A stretch of DNA of 10,580 nucleotides. Source: Methanosarcinaceae archaeon. Its GTDB lineage: Archaea; Halobacteriota; Methanosarcinia; Methanosarcinales; Methanosarcinaceae. A program made the position numbers and the translations under genes. Positions 1 to 6,701 of this stretch are shown in pieces (position 1 is the stretch's first letter; every line of letters begins with the position of its first letter). The stretch spans positions 1-10,580 of the forward strand of contig JAUVET010000028.1 in the NCBI GenBank assembly GCA_030594665.1, given 5' to 3'. The notes under the pieces are model-generated. The model did no database searches. It was not told where the DNA came from and was given only the letters and a program-made list of their open reading frames with translations.

Positions 1-363
1 ACCGCCCGGGTGGCTCATCTCTGTGACCACGTAAATATCTTTTCCGCTCGCACGCGCGGTCTCCACGCACGCATCAAGGCTGTCCTGCCCGGTGAAACCG
101 TGCACGATAACGGCATCTGCGCCGGCTTTGAATGCCTGTTCGCATATCAAGCGGTCGGTGTTCGGGATGTCGGCGACTTTGAAGTCCGCAATTACGGGTG
201 CGTGTTGCGCGAGGTCTTTGACAATACCGAGTCCTGTTGCAAGAACAAGCGGATAGCCGACTTTTATTGCATCCACGTATTCGTGTGCGTCCTGCGCTAT
301 TGTTAGTGCACTTTCTTTGTCTGTGACATCAAGTGCGAGTATGAGTCGGGTGTTTTTATTCAT
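1..363 (-). CDS. pyrF: Orotidine 5'-phosphate decarboxylase, archaeal type, N-terminal part (runs off left edge)
   Basis: This gene encodes the enzyme that decarboxylates OMP to UMP, the last step of de novo pyrimidine synthesis, in the cytoplasm. Only the first 121 residues lie in the window; the usual length is about 210-230. The TIM-barrel family landmarks are visible: ALDV with Asp12, [10 protein letters not shown] with Lys34, the catalytic DFKVADIP array (Asp60, Lys62, Asp65), [10 protein letters not shown] at 87-95, and TEMSHPGG at the edge, matching archaeal rather than proteobacterial OMPDC. The ATG at 363 is supported by an AGGAG Shine-Dalgarno at 370-374, six bases upstream. The gene has high G+C compared with the operon to its right, so it is probably a resident chromosomal gene. 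It lies on the same strand as the defence operon, but a gap of about 100 bases suggests its own transcription. Confidence 0.95.
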   Translation of the reverse strand, partial: MNKNTRLILALDVTDKESALTIAQDAHEYVDAIKVGYPLVLATGLGIVKDLAQHAPVIADFKVADIPNTDRLICEQAFKAGADAVIVHGFTGQDSLDACVETARASGKDIYVVTEMSHPGG

Positions 364-433
364 TTGATTCTCCTGTTTATGATTGAGTTAGTGGTTTTTA
401 TCCATAAAATCTTGTTCCATCTTTTTCCACAGG

Positions 434-449
434 GTCATTGAACAATGAC
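434..449. repeat. Perfect 7-bp inverted repeat between the metallopeptidase gene and pyrF
   Basis: The sequence GTCATTG-AA-CAATGAC is a perfect dyad with a two-base centre. It begins 18 bases after the stop codon of the metallopeptidase gene and lies about 70 bases upstream of the pyrF start. As RNA it could fold as a 6-bp stem with a 4-base loop, giving a 3'-end hairpin for the operon. As DNA it could be an operator for pyrF. No U-run follows it on the minus strand, so a bacterial-type intrinsic terminator is not supported. The function is unknown. Confidence 0.45.
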
Positions 450-466
450 TTAATCTGCGCTTAGAA

Positions 467-1183
467 TTAGTAACTCCAATTTTCATGACTCAACATTGAA
501 CTATTCAGCTCGTCTTTATAAGTACGCCATTGGGGAATGAATTTATCCATGTATTTTATGAAACGGTCATTGTGTTTCCGCTCTAATAGATGAACCATTT
601 CATGTGCAATGATATATTCAAGACAATGTTCCGATTTTTTTGCCAATTCAAGATTCAACCAGATATGACTACTCGCAATGGTGCAAGTCCCCCATTTTGT
701 TTTCATCTTTTTGATGCCCCAATTGTTCAGTTGCACCCCGACTATCTTTTGCCATTTGTCGATCAGTGTTGGCATTTGTTCTTTAAGTTGCCTGCGATAC
801 CATTCTGTCATCACTTTTTCCCGCTGCTCGATGGTGCTTCCATTCCTCACGTAAAGGTCAATGTATGTTTTATTTCGGATTACTATTTTCGGAGCAGCGT
901 TGTGATATATCACATTCAACAAATATCGCCTGCCTTTGTAGTAATGGCTCTCGCCTGACACAAATTGACGCTCTGATTGGCGTTGTTGTGTTTCAAATTT
1001 TAATTGCTGTTTTTTTATCCATGCCATTTTTGAGATGGCAAATAAGCGAACCGCCTCATCATCAACCTTTAAAGGTGAAGCAATACGCACCCTGCCGTTG
1101 GGTGGATATACTCCGAGATGTAGGTTTTTTATATCTTTTTTTACAACATCGATTGATATGTTGCCTATTATTATTTGATCCAT
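467..1183 (-). CDS. YgjP-like zinc metallopeptidase (COG1451/DUF45, M48-like) linked to the type I R-M operon
   Basis: This predicted cytoplasmic protein of 238 residues has a zincin active site. HEMVH at 194-198 gives two zinc-ligand histidines and the general-base glutamate, and His204 in ERKHNDRF is the likely third ligand. The family motif MKTKWGTC is at 160-167, and the family-typical start NLHLGVYPPNGRVRIASP covers 20-37. The length is normal for the family. I chose the ATG at 1183 because it gives the usual start MDQIIIGNIS and sits one base after the hsdR stop (TAG-C-ATG), ideal for coupled translation. A longer frame from 1216 would add 11 atypical residues and overlap hsdR. YgjP-like genes often neighbour type I restriction genes; their substrate is not known. 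A role in processing or turnover of HsdR or another partner is inference only. Confidence 0.9.
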   Translation of the reverse strand: MDQIIIGNISIDVVKKDIKNLHLGVYPPNGRVRIASPLKVDDEAVRLFAISKMAWIKKQQLKFETQQRQSERQFVSGESHYYKGRRYLLNVIYHNAAPKIVIRNKTYIDLYVRNGSTIEQREKVMTEWYRRQLKEQMPTLIDKWQKIVGVQLNNWGIKKMKTKWGTCTIASSHIWLNLELAKKSEHCLEYIIAHEMVHLLERKHNDRFIKYMDKFIPQWRTYKDELNSSMLSHENWSY

Positions 1184-1184
1184 G

Positions 1185-4100
1185 CTAATATTCACTTTGT
1201 TTTTCCACCAATTCAAAAACTCGTTCTACTTCTTCATCATCATCAACATATTTTCTTATGGCGTATTTAACTTCACGCTCTTTAATGATATTACCCCGCC
1301 ACGCATCTCTTTTTGTGTGACGAATTTCAGTATCTAAAGCAACCGCAATTTCTTCATCATGACCTAAATTGTCATACAGGGCTCTTTTGGCATTTGAATT
1401 TAGGCTTTTAGGATAGGTGGTTGAATTGGCAGGATTATTTACCCTTTTAGTTAATTCAACAATTTTAGCTAAGTATTCTTTGTAACTTCTGGCTTCTTCT
1501 TTTCTTTCTTTTATCAATTCATCCAGAAGTGTGGACATTTTTTCGTAATACTTGGGATTTGTAGGTGTTTCATCGATTATCAGCCTACGAATATTGTTTT
1601 CAATGGTTTCTGCTACGGCTTCCTTGCTTTGACGTATGCTTTTTGGTAATGCGTCAATCGCACCCTCCCCTCGCTCCACGATCAACTGTATCAACGTCAT
1701 GTCATCAAAAGCAGAGATCGTTTCACTTTCTTCAGCTCCGATGTAGGTATCTATCAAATGGCGCATTCCAGACTCATAAGCCTTGAGGTCAATAGCATCA
1801 CGACTTGCAATTTTGATTTCGCCCCTTACACTTTCGTAATATTTCACATCCCGTTTGATCTGCTTCATTTCTTCTAAAGTATAACCTGCTTTTTTCATTT
1901 CATTTGCAATGTCAGCATAAGCTCGAATCAGTGATACTGCATGCTTATACAATGCTATACGGAGTTGTTCAGTTTCTTTTAAGTCATCCTTATTTCCCGT
2001 ATTGCCGCAGAAGTAATGGATATAATCAGGAGTGTCTTTTGGCGGAGATACAGGATCACACAGTGCTTTGATCTTTTCAAGTGCCTCATCCAACCTTTTC
2101 TTGCCAAGTGTCAACCTGTCAGTCAACAAGCCTTCTACATCTTCCTTTTCATAATCATCAAATGCTTCAGATGTGTAATCATCAATTGAACTTTCAAGGC
2201 TTCTAAAAAGGTCTTTATAGTCTATGATATATCCATATTCTTTATCATCACCATCCAGACGATTCACTCGACATATCGCCTGAAATAATCCGTGGTCTCG
2301 CATACTTTTATCGATGTAGAGATAGGTTGCCGAAGGAGCGTCAAAGCCTGTTAGCAGTTTATCAACCACAATCAACAATTTCATTTGACCTGGCTCATCT
2401 ATAAATTTCTGTTTTACTTCATCTTCAAACGTTTCAGGGTCTTTACCATCCAACATCTTCTGATAAACATCATATTGTTTCAGTTTTTCAGTAGGTGATT
2501 CTTCGCCTGTGCTTTCGCCTTTGATGTCGCTTATATTTGGATTGTATGAAGTGACTATGGCGCACTTTTTTAAACCCGTGCCTTGAAACAGCTCATAATA
2601 TTTACATGCCTCATATATGCTACCTGATACCAGCATGGCATTACCTGCACCGCTTTGCAACCTATCTTTTGTATCCATATCCAGTACGATATCGGCTACA
2701 ATTTTTTCTAATCTGGATTTGGAACTGAGGACACGCTTCATCTTCCCCCATCTCTTTTTGAGTTCAATTTTTGCGTAATCAGTTAATTCATGAGTTTTTG
2801 CCTCAAACAATTTATCCATCTTTACTTGCGAAGTGATATTCTGATCTATATCCCGTGCCTCATATCGCAGGTCAAGCACAACTTTGTCCTTGACTGCCTC
2901 ATCGAATTTGTAGGTGTGAATGTATCCTCCAAAAACCTCGATACTTTTCTTTTTGTCTTTTTTGAGCAGAGGTGTACCTGTAAAACCGATAAATATGGAA
3001 TTTGGCAAAATAAGGTTCATGGCTTCGTGGAGCTTTCCCGATTGTGTGCGATGGCATTCGTCCACAAATACGTAGATATCGCCTTTGGCTTTGAAATCTT
3101 TAGGCAGACTTCTTTTTATGTCTTCAATATATCCGTCATAATCAGCTTCTTCTTTGTTGCCGAATTTATGGATCAACGAACATAAAAGTGATGGTGTTGT
3201 AGCGTTTAATTTGTCGATTAAGCCTTTTCCGCTTTTTGTACGGACTATTTTTTCACCGACTCCTACAAATGTTTTTTCAATCTGTTTATCCAGTTCGTCA
3301 CGATCGGTGATGATGAGCACACGGGAGTCATCAATGTTCTCACTTATCCATCTGGCAACCCAGACCATGATAAGACTTTTACCGCTACCCTGAGCATGCC
3401 AGAGAATGCCGCCTTCCCGTTTGCGCAGGCTTTCCTGTGTTGCTTTTACTGCAAAATACTGATTGTGGCGGGATATCTTTTTGGTGCCTCTGTCAAATAC
3501 AATGAAATCATGCAACAATTCCAAAAACCGCTCTTTTTGGCATATTTGAACAATATGCTTATCAAGTGGGTTTTCGATGTCGCTTTCTTCTTTCCAATTG
3601 AGATAATATTTTTCAAGGGTATCTATTACGCCGTAGCGTACACCTTCGGTATCGTTACCTGCCATTACCAGTTGAATGGTGCTAAAGAATGGTTTGATGA
3701 ATATGCCCTTCTGGTTGTCGAGATTCTGCCGTATGCCTTCTGAAACCGATACCGTACTGCGTTTAAGCTCTAATACTCCCAGAGCAATGCCATTAACATA
3801 CAGCACCACATCCGGACGTTTAGTATGTTCACCTTTTACAGTAACCTCTTCTGCGATGGCAAAATTATTTTCAAGCGGATTCTCCCAATCTATCAGCTTA
3901 ACGGTTTGTGTGTTTTCGCCTGCTTCTTCCTTTACATTCACACCATAACGCAACAGGGTATAGACATCTTTGTTAACGTCATACAGGCTCTTGCTCTGAT
4001 TAGTGGCAGTCTGGGTAAGCTCGTAAATGGCTTTTTTGATCAGTGTCTGGCTGTAACCTTTTTTTGTCAGGTATTTGTGTAGGAGTTCCTCTTCTATGTT

Positions 4101-4214
4101 ACTGTTGTCCTCACGCTCTTCCCAGTTACCGAGATATTTATAATCCAGTTCTTTCCGGAACAGTTCAACCACTCGATTCTGTGTGATGCGTTCTATTTGT
4201 CCAACTGTTGTCAT
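1185..4214 (-). CDS. hsdR: Type I restriction enzyme endonuclease/translocase subunit R
   Basis: HsdR is the motor and nuclease subunit of a type I R-M complex. It joins HsdM and HsdS at unmethylated sites, translocates DNA using ATP and cuts at a distance. Its 1009 residues are full length for the family. The N-terminal PD-(D/E)XK nuclease shows RPDVVLYV (Asp135) and LELKRS (Glu149, Lys151). The SF2 translocase shows Walker A QGSGKS at 275-280, DECH at 385-388, TGT at 412-414, LLTGFDAP near 620-627 and QAICRVNR at 645-652. A helical C-terminal region follows. The start MTTVGQIERITQNRVVELF is typical of the family and is preceded by AAGGGG at 4221-4226, six bases from the ATG. All core motifs are intact, so the protein should be active. 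The gene lies 104 bases after the DUF1016 gene, the only sizeable gap inside the operon, and is followed immediately by the metallopeptidase gene. Confidence 0.97.
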   Translation of the reverse strand: MTTVGQIERITQNRVVELFRKELDYKYLGNWEEREDNSNIEEELLHKYLTKKGYSQTLIKKAIYELTQTATNQSKSLYDVNKDVYTLLRYGVNVKEEAGENTQTVKLIDWENPLENNFAIAEEVTVKGEHTKRPDVVLYVNGIALGVLELKRSTVSVSEGIRQNLDNQKGIFIKPFFSTIQLVMAGNDTEGVRYGVIDTLEKYYLNWKEESDIENPLDKHIVQICQKERFLELLHDFIVFDRGTKKISRHNQYFAVKATQESLRKREGGILWHAQGSGKSLIMVWVARWISENIDDSRVLIITDRDELDKQIEKTFVGVGEKIVRTKSGKGLIDKLNATTPSLLCSLIHKFGNKEEADYDGYIEDIKRSLPKDFKAKGDIYVFVDECHRTQSGKLHEAMNLILPNSIFIGFTGTPLLKKDKKKSIEVFGGYIHTYKFDEAVKDKVVLDLRYEARDIDQNITSQVKMDKLFEAKTHELTDYAKIELKKRWGKMKRVLSSKSRLEKIVADIVLDMDTKDRLQSGAGNAMLVSGSIYEACKYYELFQGTGLKKCAIVTSYNPNISDIKGESTGEESPTEKLKQYDVYQKMLDGKDPETFEDEVKQKFIDEPGQMKLLIVVDKLLTGFDAPSATYLYIDKSMRDHGLFQAICRVNRLDGDDKEYGYIIDYKDLFRSLESSIDDYTSEAFDDYEKEDVEGLLTDRLTLGKKRLDEALEKIKALCDPVSPPKDTPDYIHYFCGNTGNKDDLKETEQLRIALYKHAVSLIRAYADIANEMKKAGYTLEEMKQIKRDVKYYESVRGEIKIASRDAIDLKAYESGMRHLIDTYIGAEESETISAFDDMTLIQLIVERGEGAIDALPKSIRQSKEAVAETIENNIRRLIIDETPTNPKYYEKMSTLLDELIKERKEEARSYKEYLAKIVELTKRVNNPANSTTYPKSLNSNAKRALYDNLGHDEEIAVALDTEIRHTKRDAWRGNIIKEREVKYAIRKYVDDDEEVERVFELVEKQSEY

Positions 4215-4294
4215 GCTTTACCCCTTTGTAATATTCCAATCCCTAACATTTTCACCGACGTTTCTACTGGAACATCATAGCCATTTAAATTATA
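4211..4294 (-). other. Gap before hsdR: 27-codon open tail with an ATGA overlap, plus an AT-rich promoter-like stretch
   Basis: The gap between the DUF1016 gene and hsdR holds a minus-strand open frame from 4294, just after an in-frame stop. It contains NGYDVPVE, then TSV, then KMLGIGILQRGKA, and ends in a TGA that overlaps the hsdR ATG as ATGA. There is no convincing start codon with a ribosome site in it. The composition looks coding, so it may be the C-terminal tail of a gene otherwise deleted from the operon. A second frame just upstream (from about 4320, EQIGKILNDII then stop) could be the preceding part after a frameshift. The AT-rich run at about 4283-4308 also resembles an archaeal TATA element that could give hsdR an internal promoter. 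None of these readings is proven. Confidence 0.3.
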
Positions 4295-4318
4295 TCATTT
4301 AATATTTTTCCTATTTGT

Positions 4319-5344
4319 TCATTGAATTAATTTTTGTTGAGCGATTTCAACTGCTTTGTGCAATTTTTCTTGCAATAGTGTTTTCGGTGGTAGTACAGTA
4401 AGGTATTCTGCCACTCGTATGTTGCTCTTGTGTAATTGCATAAGTTCAATATGTTCTTCATTTTTGCCCGCACACAGAATTAAGCCAATGGGTGTATTTT
4501 CGCCTTCTACTTGCTCATATTTTTCTAAATAGTGCAAATACAACTCCATTTGCCCTTTAAAGCCTGCTTCAAAGTCGCCAATTTTTAAATCGATCGCTAC
4601 CAAACACTTTAATCGGCGGTGATAAAATAATAGGTCAATATAATAATCCCGGTTATCAATCGTAATGCGTTTTTGACGAGCTAAAAAAGCAAAGTCACTA
4701 CCCAATTCCGCGATAAAGCGCTGTAATTCTACAATAATGGAAGTTTCCAAATCGTTTTCAGAGTAGTTGTCTTTTAAACCCAAAAAATCGAGAAAATATG
4801 GATCCCTGAATACCAGATCAGGATTGAGTTTTTGCTCATTTTTCAACAATTCCAAATCGTTTTGGATGGTTTTTTCAGGATTTCTACTGAGGGCGGTTCG
4901 CTCGTAAAGCATGGATTGGATGCGTTCCCTGAATGCACGAAAGCTCCACTTTTCCAATTTACACATTTCAATGTAAAATTCACGTTTCAGTGGTTCGTCC
5001 ATAAACATGACCAGCCGCAAATGTGACCAGCTCAATTCTCTACACAGTGTGTATACAATTTGCTCATCCGGGAATGCTTGCGCAAATTGCATGCACTGCC
5101 TGAGATGTTTTTCACCCCAGCCATTACCATACTCTTGCGTTAAATGTCGTGACAGTGTAGGGATAATCTGCTTTCCGTATTCTGCCCTTTGATTTTGCAG
5201 TATATCATCATTGATCCTTTTGCCAATTTGCCAGTACAGCATACTCATTGTTGTATTTACAGATACGGCAACTTGCTGTTTACCCTGCTCAATAAGTTGC
5301 TTCACTTCTAAAAGCAAATGTGTATCGTCCATTCCTTTGTTCAT
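4319..5344 (-). CDS. DUF1016/YhcG-like PD-(D/E)XK nuclease-family protein
   Basis: This 341-residue protein has the two-part DUF1016 layout. The helical N-terminal DUF1016_N domain covers about 10-150 and includes GWGEKHLRQCMQFAQAFPD at 75-93 and SWSHLRLVMF at 105-114. The C-terminal half, about 170-341, is a PD-(D/E)XK-type nuclease fold with RQKRITIDNRDYYIDLLFYH (Asp237), then CLVAIDLKIGDF (Asp252 and Lys254) and GQMELYLHYLEKYE. The usual E-x-K appears here as D-x-K, a variant compatible with catalysis. The ATG forms an ATGA overlap with the hsdS stop, and GAGGT lies just upstream, supporting this start. Members of the family recur in type I restriction loci and other defence islands. Their biochemical role is poorly defined; acting as an extra nuclease or in R-M regulation are both inferences. 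No membrane segment or signal peptide is seen. Confidence 0.9.
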   Translation of the reverse strand: MNKGMDDTHLLLEVKQLIEQGKQQVAVSVNTTMSMLYWQIGKRINDDILQNQRAEYGKQIIPTLSRHLTQEYGNGWGEKHLRQCMQFAQAFPDEQIVYTLCRELSWSHLRLVMFMDEPLKREFYIEMCKLEKWSFRAFRERIQSMLYERTALSRNPEKTIQNDLELLKNEQKLNPDLVFRDPYFLDFLGLKDNYSENDLETSIIVELQRFIAELGSDFAFLARQKRITIDNRDYYIDLLFYHRRLKCLVAIDLKIGDFEAGFKGQMELYLHYLEKYEQVEGENTPIGLILCAGKNEEHIELMQLHKSNIRVAEYLTVLPPKTLLQEKLHKAVEIAQQKLIQ

Positions 5345-6495
5345 ACCAACCTCGTCTTGCCTGTGAGCAATTCCTGCATCATGCCCTGCTTGATGGCTTT
5401 GTATTTGACTTGTTTTTGTTTTAGGGCTTCTATTTCGGCGTCCATGTCAGAGAGGATCTGGGCGATGGCGTTCTGTTCATCTATTGTTGGTGGAAATGGT
5501 AATTCAATTTTTTCAATTTTAGAAGCATTCAGACTAGGAACTCCTGACGCTTCGTTGTGAGAATACCAATCGATGAGATTGAATTTATAAAAAATAAATT
5601 TTGGATTTGAGTTATCTGATATCTCGGTGAAAAAAAGAGTGTCGATTGTCCAAAATGGAGTTTCCATGTATTGTGGAACATCAATTGTTCCTTTTCGCCC
5701 AATTAATACAGATGGTTTGTTGTACAAAAAAGTGTTTGCTCTTCCAATTTCACCACCTGTTGCTAAAATTGGATATAAACCATTTTCATCAATTATACTT
5801 TGTTGGCTCTTACCATGTCTAACTTTTAACACTTCCCCCAGCTTCTTCATTCTCCACTCCCCCTCAAACCCCGACAGGCGTTTCTCACATGTAAGTAGCT
5901 GCTGCATGGCGCCCTTTTTGATATTGCGCTTTTTGGTGATGAGCTGCTCCAGTGCGGTGATGAGTGCACCCGTATCGCTCAGGGCGGAGGCGATGGCTTG
6001 TTGTTCAGCTTTGGTAGGTGGCAAAGGGATTTCAAAACCTTCCATTTCCCATTTTTGGGTGTGAACAAGGGCTGATGCACCATGTGCCATCCCTTCAATA
6101 ATTTTGGTTAGTTGTTTCAATGCATGGTAGAAGTATGTTTTTTCTATGTTCGCTTCATTTATATTTACCTTCCATGTATGATAATTTAGCAATCCATTTT
6201 GTCCTTTCCATATATAAGGTCCAAATGAAGTTCCCCTACTACCTGACCATGCAAATAATAATTGCCCGTACTCCACCACTATCTTAATGTTAAATTTTCC
6301 TTGATAATAATTATACTCATCTGAACCATTAAGGTTTTGAATCCGAATAATTGGAAAACCCTCTTTCCCCCACTCATATGGTTTAAAACCGCGACCGTTG
6401 ATGAGTTTACAAACATCTTTGATTTGTTTAACATTCCAATCCTCAGGAATAACACCCACCTCGCTCATCTTATACCCCTCTGGCACATCACTCAT
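5341..6495 (-). CDS. hsdS: Type I restriction-modification specificity subunit S
   Basis: HsdS recognises the bipartite DNA target and holds the HsdM subunits. From the chosen start it has 384 residues with the classic two-half layout. TRD1 covers about 15-155, followed by the first conserved helical region (PLPPTKAEQQAIASALSD, then ITALEQLITKKR and MQQLLT, to about 205). TRD2 covers about 212-332, followed by the second helical region (FPPTIDEQNAIAQILSD, then MDAEIEAL and MMQELLTGKTRL). The two helical regions are clear internal repeats. The start at 6495 gives the family-typical MSDVPEGYKMSEVGVIPEDW and has AGGAGG at 6505-6510. A longer frame from 6576 would only add out-of-frame translation of the upstream remnant. 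The conserved helices are GC-richer than the AT-rich TRDs, suggesting exchanged recognition domains. The stop overlaps the next gene as ATGA. Confidence 0.95.
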   Translation of the reverse strand: MSDVPEGYKMSEVGVIPEDWNVKQIKDVCKLINGRGFKPYEWGKEGFPIIRIQNLNGSDEYNYYQGKFNIKIVVEYGQLLFAWSGSRGTSFGPYIWKGQNGLLNYHTWKVNINEANIEKTYFYHALKQLTKIIEGMAHGASALVHTQKWEMEGFEIPLPPTKAEQQAIASALSDTGALITALEQLITKKRNIKKGAMQQLLTCEKRLSGFEGEWRMKKLGEVLKVRHGKSQQSIIDENGLYPILATGGEIGRANTFLYNKPSVLIGRKGTIDVPQYMETPFWTIDTLFFTEISDNSNPKFIFYKFNLIDWYSHNEASGVPSLNASKIEKIELPFPPTIDEQNAIAQILSDMDAEIEALKQKQVKYKAIKQGMMQELLTGKTRLV

Positions 6496-6701
6496 CGCCG
6501 CTTTCCTCCTGATGTAAGCTGACTGCGCCACGGAATTTGTGCAACGGTGCGTTGCACTATTTCTCTGTTTGGCCATGCTTGCGCAAATTTTCGCATATAT
6601 TTGAGATTTCTTGGCGAAAATCCGCTCATATCAGGGAAAGCAGATTTTAAATCATGTATCCCACAAAGTTCAAATTCAGGTGTACCTACATTCAAATTCA
6701 T
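6492..6701 (-). pseudogene. Truncated DUF1016/YhcG-like gene (DUF1016_N fragment) between hsdM and hsdS
   Basis: The 69-codon frame carries HDLKSAFPDMSGFSPRNLKY at 16-35 and KFAQAWPNREIVQRTVAQIP at 38-57, then WRS. This is the characteristic N-terminal region of DUF1016 proteins of a subfamily different from the complete copy downstream. FAQAWPNREIV at 39-49 aligns with FAQAFPDEQIV at 87-97 of the complete protein. About 48 N-terminal residues are replaced by an unrelated MNLNVGTPEFELCGI, and the whole C-terminal nuclease half is missing. It still has ATGA overlaps with hsdM upstream and hsdS downstream and an uninterrupted frame. It is therefore probably translated, or retained as a coupling leader for hsdS. 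I call it a decayed gene, with the alternative of a functional mini-protein. Confidence 0.8.
6505..6510 (-). promoter_or_regulatory. Shine-Dalgarno site for hsdS, inside the DUF1016 remnant
   Basis: AGGAGG on the minus strand lies nine bases before the ATG at 6495. It fixes the hsdS start there and rules out the in-frame ATG at 6576. The site lies within the last codons of the upstream remnant frame, whose TGA overlaps this ATG, so ribosomes ending on the remnant could re-initiate on hsdS. Confidence 0.75.

Noticed and set aside
10..306. Plus-strand 98-codon frame at the left edge
   Set aside because: It is antisense to pyrF, whose minus-strand translation matches archaeal OMP decarboxylase including the catalytic Asp-Lys-Asp array.
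434..449. Intrinsic bacterial-type terminator for the operon
   Set aside because: The hairpin is short and no U-run follows it on the minus strand, so it is listed only as an inverted repeat.
1184..1216. Longer metallopeptidase frame starting at 1216
   Set aside because: It adds 11 residues unlike the family and overlaps hsdR. The ATG at 1183 directly follows the hsdR stop and gives the normal start.
6496..6576. Longer hsdS reading frame starting at an ATG at 6576 (27 more residues)
   Set aside because: The extra residues are out-of-frame translation of the DUF1016 remnant. The ATG at 6495 has AGGAGG nine bases upstream and gives the family-typical N-terminus.
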